From: a virus | IMG/VR virus record: IMGVR_UViG_3300026484_000308 | Span: 50,405-114,404 of that record | Length of the DNA stretch: 64,000 bases | Direction: 5' to 3' (one strand) | In this document: positions 1-10,593 of the stretch, piece after piece | Numbering within the stretch: the first letter of the stretch is position 1 | Layout of the letters: each line of letters opens with the position of its first letter | Program-made: the position numbers and the translations under genes | The notes under the pieces: model-generated | Told to the model about the DNA's origin: nothing | The model's database searches: none | Seen by the model: the letters and a program-made list of their open reading frames with translations, nothing else

Positions 1-387
1 ATTTAAATCATCAATGAGTTTTTGAGCTAAAATTTTATCAATTTTTCTATCATCTAATTCATCTGTAATATTAATAAGTTCATGACGAACTTTTTCTAAG
101 TTTTCTGCTGATTCAATTTTATCAATTTTCTTTTCATCCAATGTTTCATAATTAGAATCAATCTTGTCGTTAAGATCCGCTAAATCTTTTGCATACTCTG
201 ATTGAGTAACGAAATCTTTAACAGCCTTTTCAAATTTTTCATCAACATACTCTAAAGTTTCCGTTTGAGTATCAGCAATTTTTTGCTCGAGATCCTGAAC
301 TTCTTTTTCAATAGTTACAAGAACATCTTGTATTTTACCATTTACATATATTGAGTTCTCGACTGCTAATTCTTGTAATAATGACAT
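1..387 (-). CDS. Coiled-coil structural protein, C-terminus cut by window edge
   Basis: I read this frame directly. The ATG is at 387-385, preceded by AAAGGA, and 129 codons stay open to base 1, so the stop lies outside the window. It begins MSLLQELAVENSIYV and continues as charged, heptad-like sequence (VTIEKEVQDLEQKI, LADLNDKIDSNYETL) typical of a trimeric or dimeric coiled coil. It starts 10 bp after the stop of the 122-aa gene and continues the fibre operon that contains the 2433-aa coiled-coil protein. No enzyme motif is visible. A fibre or whisker component is the natural reading, but that rests on context and composition only. Confidence 0.6.
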   Translation of the reverse strand, partial: MSLLQELAVENSIYVNGKIQDVLVTIEKEVQDLEQKIADTQTETLEYVDEKFEKAVKDFVTQSEYAKDLADLNDKIDSNYETLDEKKIDKIESAENLEKVRHELINITDELDDRKIDKILAQKLIDDLN

Positions 388-397
388 ATATTTTCCT

Positions 398-766
398 TTA
401 TTTTAAATTATTTTTAAAATCTTCTATAGTACCAATATAATTTTTAAAATTGGTAATATCAGCCTTTATATTTAGTTTATCTAAATCATTAGCGTCTTTA
501 TATTCTGTATCTCGAACTAAAAAATTTTGAAAATCGACATGAAAGCTATAAACATCCATTTTGATAATATTTAATTTCATCATTAAGTCTTTATATACTT
601 TTCCAACTTTTGAACCTATAAAAGGTAATAATTTATCTTTAGGTACATCATCTGTATATAAAACATCCTCCTCAGAAGTATTAGTAATAATACTTCTGAG
701 TACATTTTCGTCTTCTTTTACCATTAAATCAATTTGATCTACTGGATCATTAACTGTATCTGCCAT
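398..766 (-). CDS. Hypothetical small protein in fibre operon (122 aa)
   Basis: ATG start with an AAGGA site just upstream; it begins 12 bp after the stop of the 2433-aa gene. The protein is soluble and mixed charge. An acidic N-terminus (MADTVNDPVDQIDLMVKED) is followed by a helical-looking C-terminal half (DLDKLNIKADITNFKNYIG). I see no signal peptide, membrane segment or known motif. Its position between two coiled-coil genes suggests a fibre-associated or chaperone-like role, which is inference. I do not recognise the family. Confidence 0.6.
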   Translation of the reverse strand: MADTVNDPVDQIDLMVKEDENVLRSIITNTSEEDVLYTDDVPKDKLLPFIGSKVGKVYKDLMMKLNIIKMDVYSFHVDFQNFLVRDTEYKDANDLDKLNIKADITNFKNYIGTIEDFKNNLK

Positions 767-778
767 AATTTATTATCC

Positions 779-3700
779 TTATAAGTTTTGTAAGATGAAT
801 GCGTCATCAAATTCGTCAGCACTTCCAAATTTTGGATGAGTCGCTTTATATAAAGTTTCATTAATCGCTTGAACTAAATCATCTTTGTTTTCTGTATCAA
901 GATCATCCAAATCTCCAATCTGAGTTTGTAAATCTCTAGTGTTATCTGATAAAGTAGTGTCTAAAGTAATAAGACTATTTTTAACAGACATATTATCAAT
1001 ATAATTACTTCCTGTAATAATTAAGTCATTATTATCCTCAAGTCCAATACTAACCCGCATTTGGTTATCATTAAGAATTCTGTCTTGAATTTCATCATTA
1101 ACAACTTCTGTTAAATCTTTAATATCTTTAGTATTTGTATCTATATCTGATCTATTTTGACTAATTTGATCTTGAAGTAATTTTTGAACCGTATCTATTT
1201 TAAGATTTAATGCTTTAACATCATCAATTCTTTTTTGAATTTCGATATTTAAATCATTAGTTAATTTTTCAATATCTCTTATACGATCCTCGTTATTTGC
1301 ATATACAACTTCATCTAATCTATCTAAACAGCTATAAACTGTATTATTAGTACTTAGATAATGAGCGTTTAACATAGTTACGAATTCACCAAGATTATTT
1401 AATCCTGTTCCAGCAATAATATTATTTTGAATTTTTAATAAATCACTGTCTGCTTGATTAATATAAGCTACAACTTCTTCAACTGAATTTAAATCAACTG
1501 AGCTATCTTTTAGAATATCTTCTACTATTAATCTTAAATCTTGAACTTGAGTTTGAAGATTCTCTTCATCATTATTAAGAGATAATAACATATTTTGAAA
1601 ATCTTGAACTTTAGTATCTATAATTACAGATTTGTCAGTTAAGTCTTGGCTCAAATTAGCAAATTCTTGTTCTAAGGTACTTGTTTTATCATTAACTATT
1701 TCCGTAGTACTTGCTAAAATATCAGCAGTTTGATTATTACTAGTAATAATTAATTCATTTAATTTAGAAGTAGTATTGTCAATATCATTTGCATTCATTG
1801 TTACACTAGATTCAAGTTTAGCAAATTCTACTGTACGTACTTCAACTTCTTTAGATAATTGATAATTAGTATCTTTTAATTTAAGATCCAATGTATCTAC
1901 TATATTTTTGAAGTCTCCTATTTTAGTATTAACCATATCGATAATATCATTGGTAATATCTTTTACTAATTTAGTATTTTCTTCTAATCCCAAATCATTA
2001 TCAGAACGCAATTGAATAATTTTAGCTTCTAAATCAAGTTCTTTAGTTTGAGCTCTATTAGATTCCTGAAGTACCACAGTACTAATTCTTGAATCAATAG
2101 TATTTAATAAACTTTGAGTATCGAATGCATCAAGATTTATTCCATTTCCATCTGTAGAACCATTATAGGAAATTCCAGTAATGTTGCCATTTTCAATATC
2201 ATTTTTAATTTCATTATAAACATCTTGTTGGATATCTAATAATCTATTTAATGATGCTTGGACTGCAGCACTTAAATTATCATAATCTGTTACACCATCC
2301 CCTAGAATTTCTTGAAATGTGGTCACACGATTATTAATATTTTTAGTAAATGTGTTAATTTCATCGGTATTTGTATTAATAAATGTATTAATAGTATTTA
2401 ACATTGAATCAGTTACAAATGTTCTATTAGTAATTTCTTTATTTAAAGCATTGTTTAAAGTAAGTAATTTATCTAATACCACACTGGCATTTAAATCAAT
2501 ATTATTTTGAAGTTCTTTTCTTAAATCAAGAATATCATTTTGACGAGCTTCAGTTTCTCTAATTAATTTAAGATTTAAATTATTATCTTCCGTAACTCTA
2601 AATGTTTTCTCACTTTGCAATGAAGAATCTATATAATTTTTAATACTGTCATAAAAACCTTGTCTAGCAGTTAATTCATTCTCTAACTTAGAAGTTAAAG
2701 TATCTATTTCTAAATTCGTATTAAATTCGGAATTTTGAATACTTGCTAATAAAGTATTTTTAAGATCATTAAATTTATTAGTATAATCTTCGGTCATTGA
2801 AGTAATTAAACCAAGGGCTTCTTGTTTAATATTTAAAATTTCTTCTTCTATATAATCTTTATTAAGATCCATATCGGCATTAACTTGAGATATTTTAAAA
2901 TTAATATCATCTTTAATATTTCTAATAATATCTGTATTTGGATCAATACTATTTAGAACATCTACGATTTTTTGGAATTCTTCTGTATCTACTAATGAAC
3001 CATCTAAAATACTTTCAACTCTAGAATTTAAATTATCTATTCTAGTGTTTGTAGCATCATCGTTATTATCAACTTTAGTTTCTAATAAATTTATTTCATT
3101 TTGAAGATTTTCATCTTGAACTTGTCTATCTATAACTTCTTGATTAATTAGACCTTTTACTTCATTAATATTATTATTAATTTTTGTACTAGTATCATTA
3201 ATTTTTAAATTAATCGTATCTATTTTAGCATTTTGATCTACAATTGCATCTTGGATAATTACTTCAGAATCATTATTCATATTTTCTATTTTATAAACGG
3301 CTTCTTGAATATTTTTATTACAAATTGCATATTTTTCTTCAACTGAAACCATAATAGCATCAAAATCAGTTCTAAGGTTATTAATATAATATTTTCTATC
3401 TTTTACTTCTGTAAGTAAATCAGTATTAACTGCTTCTATTAAAGTTCTAATATTGGCAAAGTCGTCATTAAGTGATTTAATAATTAAACCAGTTTGGGTA
3501 TTATTATCATTAATTGTATCAATAACTACTTCTTTAAAATTAGAATTTTCTTGAGCAACTTGAACTTTATTAGTTTCAAAATCTTGTACTAACCCTTTAA
3601 AGTCTGCTATTCTTTCACGAATTTCATTATTTAATTGGATGCGAATAAGATTATCTTCACCAGCTCTTGCATTCATTTCATTACTAATTAAAGTATGTAA

Positions 3701-6700
3701 TTCATCAATATTATCATATACGGTTTTACTAAAATTAAGTAAATTTGTATCATTGCTAAAATCTGTACTATTAATTAAATCAACTATTTCTCTAAAAGAA
3801 TTTAAATCGTCAGTGCTACCATCAAAAATAGTATTAACTGTTTGAGTTAAAGAATCTACTTGTACTTGAAGTTTAGCGTCTTCTGACGTTCTTTCGGTTC
3901 TTTCAGTATCCAAATTTTTAGTAAAGTTTACAGTCATATTATAATTAGTAGTAATTCTTTCGCTTAAATCGCTATCTGCTTGTAGTCTTTCGTTAGTTTC
4001 TAAATTTAATGCATTTCTTAAATCTTGGTCAGCTGTTGCTCTAGTACTTGTTTCTTGGCTTAATGCTGTTCTTACCTCTTTAATATCATTAATACGAGTT
4101 TGAATTTCAGTATTAATAGTATTTGTAGTATTAGTATTCCAAGTATTTTGCTTAATTTCATTATCCGAAACTACTTTAGATAAATCATTTACCGAATTTG
4201 TACGATCTTGAATTTCTTGATTAAGAATAATTTTAATACCATCAGTATCTTCAATTCTATCCGAGATTTCTTTATCAATTCTTGCATTTATATTAGCATC
4301 CGATTCTTTAAAAGTTGCTTCAACTGTATTAATTCTATTAGTAAATTTAGCATCTGTTTGAATCATTGCATCACGGACTTCTTTAAATGAATCTAAACTT
4401 GCATCCGAATCCGCCATAATTTTAGAAATATCGTTAGCATTTTTATTAGCAAGTGCTTCTAATTCGATATCCTTAGTAACTGATCTATTAATTTCATCAT
4501 TAATAATAGTTTCTAAAATACTATCTTGAGCTTTTCTATCTGTAGTTTCATTAGTAATAAGAGTTAAATTACTTCTGTATTCATCTTCTTGTTTTGTACT
4601 AAGATCTGAAATCGTTTTGGTAAATTTTTCTTTTTGTAATTCTGTACTAGCTTCTAAATCATTTAATTCATTTTGTAGATTATTAACTTGAGTAGTTCTC
4701 GTATTAATTTCATTACTTAATTTATTATTTAAAAGAGCATCACCATTTTCTCTATCAACTATTTCTGAATCAATTCTAGCATTTACATCGGAATCTAATT
4801 GTTGGATAGTATTAACATTTTCTACGATTTTACCATCAAGTATTTTATCTTGAGAAATTCTATTTTGAACTTCAGTTTCTAAATTACTAACATCATTTGC
4901 TATTCTTTGACTTAATTCATCGGTAGTTACTTTAATAGCGCTTGCTAATGTATTATTATCATTTTCGGCTTTAATAATACTATCTGTAATTTTTTGACTT
5001 AATTCATTGTCACCATCTTGAATTTTAGAATAAATAACATCTAAAGTATTACTATCTTTTGGATAGTTACCAAAGAATTGATCTATAATATTATTGATAC
5101 TAGAAATATCCTGAATCATAGAATCGTGTTCCGAAGCATTTGTAGCTTCAAAAGCTTTTACATAATCCATAGTGTTATCAATATTAATTTGAAGTTCCGC
5201 TTTAGATTCGGCAATAAGATTTAACAACTCTGTTACTTTATTATCAATTTTTAAATTAGTATTATCAATTAATTCGATTACTGTATCAAGGTTTGTCTGA
5301 ACAGTTTCAGTTAATGTTTCTAATCTATTTTCTTGAATTTTTAAAAGATCGTTAAAAATAATCTTTTGGTTTTCAATATTTGTATTAATTTCTTGAATAG
5401 CATTTAATCTATCTTTAACTTCTTGTGTAATTAAGGCCGTTACCTTTTCGATGCTTTCAATGCGTAATTGAGCTTCTGTTTGAATACTTTCGGTAAGGAT
5501 ATCGTCGGCTTCTAATCTAAATTCGGATTCTTTATTAACTGCATCTAAAATAGTTATTTTAAAATCTTTAATATCTTGGATAAGATCAGTAAACATATTT
5601 TCTTTTTCACCAGAAAGTTGGTTCACATAATCAAGTATTTCTTTAAGAGAATCGAATGCTTCTGTACTTCCATCAAGAACTGCTGAAAGTTTATCAGCTT
5701 GAATAGTTATTTGATTTTGAAGATCTTTGGCTTGAGCAATTCTAGTATCAATTTCCTGAACTAGTTTATCATCTAAATTTTTAATAGCTAATGAACGAGC
5801 CTGAACTTCTTCATTAATATTAGCATTTAATTCAGTTTGAACAGAATCAAAAGTATCTTTAATAGTATTAATTAAAGCAGTATTAGCATTAATATCTTGA
5901 GTAAGGGTATTAGTGGCAGTTTCTAAATTAATTTGTAATTCGTTATCTTTATTTCTTAATTCTTCGGTCAGAACTTTTAATTCAGTACTAGCTTTAAGAG
6001 CGTTATCAATAATTAAACCATAATTGGTATCTACTTTATTTTCAATAAGATTTATTTTAGATGTTTTAATTTCATCCATTTCTAAGAAATCTTTATTAAG
6101 GTTATTAATAAGAGTTCTTAAATTAGTATCATTTAATGAAATAGTATTTTTAACTTCTGTTAAACCACCTTCCAAAAGGGTTACTCTAAGATCCAAAGCG
6201 TTACATCCAATTTTTAACTGAGTATCTAGATCAGTTAGACCAGAATTTAAAGAATTAAAATTATTAGTAATAATAGTATTAAGATTTTCTAAATTAGTAA
6301 CTTCAGTATTGGCACCAGCAGTAATTGCTAAAATTTCATTTTCTAATCGTTGAACATAAGATTCTAAATTAGAAATATTAATTTGGCTAAGATTTAAAGC
6401 ACTTTCAGCCGTAGTTACAGCATCTTGTACTTGATTTGAAATTACTAAATTTTTATCATTGATATCTTTAAGAATATTAGCCTTAGTATCCAACATTAAA
6501 GAATTTAAAGTATTAATAGTATTTATATTATTAGTAATTGATGTTTGTAAAACTGTTATTTGATCTTGAATACTTTCCGATGTAATCGTAGTACTATCTG
6601 TTTCAGTACTAGCTTCAAGATTAATAATTCTAGTTTCTATTTGGGATATCGATTTATTAATTCCGAATAATTTTTTATTCATGTCTCCAGTTCTTTCGTC

Positions 6701-8080
6701 AAAACTTTGAACAAGATTTTCATAATTACTAGTATTTGCATCTACTGCCGTATCAATTCTAGAAAGTAAATCATTTTTAAGCGAATCCATTTTAGAAGAA
6801 TTAGTATTAATTTGTCCATAAATATCAACAAATTTATTAACATTTTCTAAATTCTTAGTTTCCATTTCTAGAATAGCATCTTCTATTCTTGTATCAAGAG
6901 CTTCAAAATTACTAGAGTAATCAATAGCTTCCAAATCCTTAGTAAATTGATTAACAAAATTATTAATTTTAATTTCTAATACATTATTACTATCAACTCT
7001 ATTTTTAGATTCAATTTCAACCATATTAAAAGTTTTAATATAATTATCATTTACTAATTTAATTACATCCGCGAATTTACTTTTAATTTCCTGCTCTTTA
7101 ATATTAAAGATACTAATAAAATCATCTAAGTCTGTTCTAAGACCTTGAAGAGTTTCAGAAACCCGAAATTCAATTTTAGAAAGATCATTATTAAGATTTT
7201 TAACATCTAACTTACGTTCAGTTAATTCATCAATAATTTTTTCTTCATTTGCTTTAATTAATGCTTGGATAGCTTCCAATTGAATATCAATATTTATATT
7301 TAATTTAGCAAAGTAATTACTAAGAGTAGTTACACTATCAGCAGTTTTCTTATTTTCAATACTTAAAGAATTGATAATATTTAAATTTTCATCCGTTCCA
7401 AGATTAGTAATTTCAGATATAATATTTAATTTAGTATCCAGTTCGGCTCTATTAAGTACCAAATAAGATAATTTAGTTTCTTGTAATAAAAGATCTGATT
7501 TAATATCAGTAATAATATTAAGCAATTGTGTAAAAGTGCTATTAATTTTAATTTCGGAAGCAGTTTTTAAATTACTAATATTAGTCTCTACTGCACTAGT
7601 ACTTGCTTTAGTATTTACTCGAGTTTGTAAATCAGAATTTACATTTTCTATTTTGGAATCGAGTAATTGGATATTACTATCAGCTAACTTTCTATCATTT
7701 TCAATAGTTACTCTAAGATCGTTTTGATCATTTTCAATAAGAGCTTTATTAATTATATTAATACTATTTTGAATATTTGCTAAAGTAGTGTCAAATTTTG
7801 TACTAGTTTCCTGTAAAAGAAAACTTTGATTTTGAGTTTCATTTTCTAAAAACGAAATTTTAGTTTGAGCATTATTTACAGAAGTAATACAATCGTCACC
7901 GCATGGGTTACACTCATGGGTATTTTTTATTTGATATTCCTCTCGTTCTGGTACCCATTCTGGTACCCATTCTGGTACCCGTTCTGGTGCTCGTTCTACG
8001 GTTTGAACTCCAGATTTACCAAAAGTTTGAATATTACTTGTTTTATATGTTTTTATTTCCGACATAGCAAAATTATGCAT
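779..8080 (-). CDS. Giant coiled-coil virion/fibre protein (2433 aa)
   Basis: This is the largest gene in the window. Nearly the whole protein is heptad-rich, low in aromatics and free of enzyme motifs, consistent with a long trimeric tail fibre or whisker. Residues 31-46 carry a proline repeat (VPEWVPEWVPERE) encoded by a tandem DNA repeat near 7948-7995. Next is a Cys cluster (HECNPCGDDC, about residues 56-64) that could bind metal or form disulphides. At least five copies of a degenerate module resembling DGSTDDLNSFREIVDLINS recur along the rod, and the same module is in the 1041-aa protein at 38065. The C-terminus ends FDDAFILQNL. ATG at 8080 with AAGGACC upstream; a second Met (residue 6) is a weaker candidate. 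Family function unknown; structural role inferred. Confidence 0.7.
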   Translation of the reverse strand: MHNFAMSEIKTYKTSNIQTFGKSGVQTVERAPERVPEWVPEWVPEREEYQIKNTHECNPCGDDCITSVNNAQTKISFLENETQNQSFLLQETSTKFDTTLANIQNSINIINKALIENDQNDLRVTIENDRKLADSNIQLLDSKIENVNSDLQTRVNTKASTSAVETNISNLKTASEIKINSTFTQLLNIITDIKSDLLLQETKLSYLVLNRAELDTKLNIISEITNLGTDENLNIINSLSIENKKTADSVTTLSNYFAKLNINIDIQLEAIQALIKANEEKIIDELTERKLDVKNLNNDLSKIEFRVSETLQGLRTDLDDFISIFNIKEQEIKSKFADVIKLVNDNYIKTFNMVEIESKNRVDSNNVLEIKINNFVNQFTKDLEAIDYSSNFEALDTRIEDAILEMETKNLENVNKFVDIYGQINTNSSKMDSLKNDLLSRIDTAVDANTSNYENLVQSFDERTGDMNKKLFGINKSISQIETRIINLEASTETDSTTITSESIQDQITVLQTSITNNINTINTLNSLMLDTKANILKDINDKNLVISNQVQDAVTTAESALNLSQINISNLESYVQRLENEILAITAGANTEVTNLENLNTIITNNFNSLNSGLTDLDTQLKIGCNALDLRVTLLEGGLTEVKNTISLNDTNLRTLINNLNKDFLEMDEIKTSKINLIENKVDTNYGLIIDNALKASTELKVLTEELRNKDNELQINLETATNTLTQDINANTALINTIKDTFDSVQTELNANINEEVQARSLAIKNLDDKLVQEIDTRIAQAKDLQNQITIQADKLSAVLDGSTEAFDSLKEILDYVNQLSGEKENMFTDLIQDIKDFKITILDAVNKESEFRLEADDILTESIQTEAQLRIESIEKVTALITQEVKDRLNAIQEINTNIENQKIIFNDLLKIQENRLETLTETVQTNLDTVIELIDNTNLKIDNKVTELLNLIAESKAELQINIDNTMDYVKAFEATNASEHDSMIQDISSINNIIDQFFGNYPKDSNTLDVIYSKIQDGDNELSQKITDSIIKAENDNNTLASAIKVTTDELSQRIANDVSNLETEVQNRISQDKILDGKIVENVNTIQQLDSDVNARIDSEIVDRENGDALLNNKLSNEINTRTTQVNNLQNELNDLEASTELQKEKFTKTISDLSTKQEDEYRSNLTLITNETTDRKAQDSILETIINDEINRSVTKDIELEALANKNANDISKIMADSDASLDSFKEVRDAMIQTDAKFTNRINTVEATFKESDANINARIDKEISDRIEDTDGIKIILNQEIQDRTNSVNDLSKVVSDNEIKQNTWNTNTTNTINTEIQTRINDIKEVRTALSQETSTRATADQDLRNALNLETNERLQADSDLSERITTNYNMTVNFTKNLDTERTERTSEDAKLQVQVDSLTQTVNTIFDGSTDDLNSFREIVDLINSTDFSNDTNLLNFSKTVYDNIDELHTLISNEMNARAGEDNLIRIQLNNEIRERIADFKGLVQDFETNKVQVAQENSNFKEVVIDTINDNNTQTGLIIKSLNDDFANIRTLIEAVNTDLLTEVKDRKYYINNLRTDFDAIMVSVEEKYAICNKNIQEAVYKIENMNNDSEVIIQDAIVDQNAKIDTINLKINDTSTKINNNINEVKGLINQEVIDRQVQDENLQNEINLLETKVDNNDDATNTRIDNLNSRVESILDGSLVDTEEFQKIVDVLNSIDPNTDIIRNIKDDINFKISQVNADMDLNKDYIEEEILNIKQEALGLITSMTEDYTNKFNDLKNTLLASIQNSEFNTNLEIDTLTSKLENELTARQGFYDSIKNYIDSSLQSEKTFRVTEDNNLNLKLIRETEARQNDILDLRKELQNNIDLNASVVLDKLLTLNNALNKEITNRTFVTDSMLNTINTFINTNTDEINTFTKNINNRVTTFQEILGDGVTDYDNLSAAVQASLNRLLDIQQDVYNEIKNDIENGNITGISYNGSTDGNGINLDAFDTQSLLNTIDSRISTVVLQESNRAQTKELDLEAKIIQLRSDNDLGLEENTKLVKDITNDIIDMVNTKIGDFKNIVDTLDLKLKDTNYQLSKEVEVRTVEFAKLESSVTMNANDIDNTTSKLNELIITSNNQTADILASTTEIVNDKTSTLEQEFANLSQDLTDKSVIIDTKVQDFQNMLLSLNNDEENLQTQVQDLRLIVEDILKDSSVDLNSVEEVVAYINQADSDLLKIQNNIIAGTGLNNLGEFVTMLNAHYLSTNNTVYSCLDRLDEVVYANNEDRIRDIEKLTNDLNIEIQKRIDDVKALNLKIDTVQKLLQDQISQNRSDIDTNTKDIKDLTEVVNDEIQDRILNDNQMRVSIGLEDNNDLIITGSNYIDNMSVKNSLITLDTTLSDNTRDLQTQIGDLDDLDTENKDDLVQAINETLYKATHPKFGSADEFDDAFILQNL

Positions 8081-8120
8081 ATTAGGTCCTTATTTTTAAT
8101 TATTTATTTGTTGAATCATT

Positions 8121-10580
8121 TTAAAACGTTAGATTAATGTTTATATTCTCTAGGTCAAATTGAAAGAAAGGTGGACAAAAATCCAATAAATCCTCAAAAG
8201 TCATCTGTTCCTTAATATTGTAGTATATAGTATCAGAATCATTTATAATAAATACAGATGGTTCAAGTACTTCAACATTTTTAATATAAGCATAATCGGA
8301 ATCTAAATTATATTTAGAATATATGATATTCTCTAATTCCGATTCAAAGTATCTCATTTGAAATCCTCTTTTTTCTTTAAAGAAATTAATAATATCTATT
8401 TCAAGACTTAGATTTAATTCCGATAAAGTTTTAAAAGTAGTACTTATATCGAAATAGTTTTTATCTACATAAATATTTAAAGTAATTTTTTTATTAAGAC
8501 TTAAGTCAATATTATTATTCTTTTTATATACTGGAATATTATATTTTGGATCCAAAAATAATGTATTATAAAAACATTGAAAAATTCTAGTATTAAAATT
8601 TACCAAATCTTTTGTATCCTGTACTTTAAAGAAATCGTTTAAAATATTATATTGTGTTTGAAATTCTAAATCATTAAACGCAGTTTCTATAAATGGAAGT
8701 TTTAATAAGATACTTGTTTCTTCATTTGAATATGGGTGTAATATTTCATTTGCTTTTACTAATATATTTCTTAATTCATTATCTAAATAACCTAAAGAAA
8801 TATCGGATAAATCTACAATTTCTGGAATATAATTTTCCGAATTATGTTGATAATATTTAAAAGCAATTTGTTTAGAAATTAATTGATAAACTTCTTCTGT
8901 ACAATAAAATTTATCAAGTACGGTATTATTACTATCCTGTACTTCTAATTTTATTTCTTGAATAGGTTCTTTAATAATACAAAAATCATCCGTAAAAAGA
9001 GTATTAACTTCCCAAGTAAAATTATTAGCATAATCCAAAGTAAATGTAAAATTATCTGTTTGGAAATGATAACTTTTATCACTTACAGCACCTTGATCCA
9101 AAATAAAATAACTTTTATTTGTATTAAAATCGTAATTTAATGAAAACACAATTTCGCTATTAATAGTATTAGCTAAATCTGGAACTAAGTTAATATATAT
9201 TTTAGGATTAACTATATACATTTCCGTTTCGTTCGAACTTAGGTACTTATAATAAAATGGACTAATCATCTCTTTACCATTTATATTTATACGGGGATAA
9301 AATGGATTTGTACTGATTATACTTTCTTCGATATTTTGAGAATAGGTATCTAGTACTACACTATTATTTTGTATTTTAGTTTCTAAAGTATTATAAATAT
9401 ATACAAAGTTCTGACCATTTAAAAATTTATTATCTATAAATGGACGTATACCATTCTCTTTAAAAAATATTTCAAAATCGTTCACAGAAGTTAAACTTTT
9501 TCTATATGATATTTTATTAAATATATCTTGTTTGATTTCATCTATATTTTGAATATTTTTTCCATCTGATCCACCATCGATACTAACACCATTTAAAGAA
9601 TATTTTGTTAATTCGAATAACCCATTCTTATTTTCTATTTTAGTCTCAACATCTGTTAAAATAAAAGAAAGATTATTAAAATTTCCTTCAATTCCTAAGG
9701 TTTCATCTATACATAAAATTATTTCATCATTTGTATTTAAATATTTACCTACTCTACCATCCCCGGTTTCAAAGGAAACACTATTTTCAAATATAGTTAG
9801 AAATAAATCTAAACTTAATCTATTACTTTTAAATTTAAAAAATTTATTTGTGAATTCGTCTATTCCGAAAGCCGTAGATACCTCATTAGGTTCATATTTT
9901 TCTAATAAATCCATTGGAATTTTTTCTTTGGTTGCATGATTATACCAAGAACGTATTTCTTTAATATTTTTGTAATTATCTACATTCATATTGAATTTAA
10001 AAGTTTCACCGATGTTATAACTTGGAACGATTATTTTTTTATATGTTCTTTTCATTTGTAATACATTATCATAATGTATTAAGTAAATATTTTTTCCTGG
10101 TTTAGTAGGATCTGGCGCTAATGTAACTAACAATTGAATTTTAGAAGTATCTGTATATTTAAAAGCGGTTACTTGATTAGTACTTTGTATAATTTCTATT
10201 TTATCCATAATCATAAAATTTATATTATTTTCATCTACAAATTCAAAATTCTTTGGAATATTATATATCATATTTTTAACGTTTGTTATAACTATTTCTG
10301 GAACAATAATACTTATATTAAATTTTGCTGGTTTGGCAAAATTTAATTGAGTATCGTATATACTACTGTGAAATAGCATACTATTAAAATCTCTAGCTAA
10401 ACTAGGATTCATTTCTCTAAATAAAGTACTATAATAATTAGCCATATCGTATTTAATATTTGCTAAATAATTTGTAATTACTCCAAGTACTCCCGATTTT
10501 AATAAAACTGGATTAGTAATATTTAATTCATCTTGAACCATATTGCGGAATTCAGTCTGTGTAATCTCTATTGATTGCAT
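8121..10580 (-). CDS. Baseplate wedge protein, T4 gp6 / baseplate-J-like
   Basis: An 819-aa protein matching the architecture of gp6/BaseplateJ wedge proteins. The key stretch in the middle reads GGSDGKNIQNIDEIKQDI, then YRKSLTSVNDFEIFFKE. This is the family's GG-D-x-E...R...V-DYE signature, in which a helix pair follows the conserved Gly-Gly. In T4, gp6 forms the wedge dimer ring holding gp53, gp25 and gp7 around the hub. The N-terminal TEFRNMVQDELN and LANIKYDMANYYSTLFREMN fit the helical entry of the family. ATG at 10580, 13 bp after the upstream stop, so it is translated with the tube-like gene at 10594. I am fairly sure of the baseplate assignment and less sure of gp6 rather than another J-family member. 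Confidence 0.7.
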   Translation of the reverse strand: MQSIEITQTEFRNMVQDELNITNPVLLKSGVLGVITNYLANIKYDMANYYSTLFREMNPSLARDFNSMLFHSSIYDTQLNFAKPAKFNISIIVPEIVITNVKNMIYNIPKNFEFVDENNINFMIMDKIEIIQSTNQVTAFKYTDTSKIQLLVTLAPDPTKPGKNIYLIHYDNVLQMKRTYKKIIVPSYNIGETFKFNMNVDNYKNIKEIRSWYNHATKEKIPMDLLEKYEPNEVSTAFGIDEFTNKFFKFKSNRLSLDLFLTIFENSVSFETGDGRVGKYLNTNDEIILCIDETLGIEGNFNNLSFILTDVETKIENKNGLFELTKYSLNGVSIDGGSDGKNIQNIDEIKQDIFNKISYRKSLTSVNDFEIFFKENGIRPFIDNKFLNGQNFVYIYNTLETKIQNNSVVLDTYSQNIEESIISTNPFYPRININGKEMISPFYYKYLSSNETEMYIVNPKIYINLVPDLANTINSEIVFSLNYDFNTNKSYFILDQGAVSDKSYHFQTDNFTFTLDYANNFTWEVNTLFTDDFCIIKEPIQEIKLEVQDSNNTVLDKFYCTEEVYQLISKQIAFKYYQHNSENYIPEIVDLSDISLGYLDNELRNILVKANEILHPYSNEETSILLKLPFIETAFNDLEFQTQYNILNDFFKVQDTKDLVNFNTRIFQCFYNTLFLDPKYNIPVYKKNNNIDLSLNKKITLNIYVDKNYFDISTTFKTLSELNLSLEIDIINFFKEKRGFQMRYFESELENIIYSKYNLDSDYAYIKNVEVLEPSVFIINDSDTIYYNIKEQMTFEDLLDFCPPFFQFDLENININLTF

Positions 10581-10593
10581 TTATATCCTTTAA

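Noticed and set aside
7865-8137. Plus-strand 90-aa frame with FWYPFWYPFWYPFW repeats
   Set aside because: It is the antisense shadow of the VPEWVPEWVPERE coding repeat and has no ribosome binding site.
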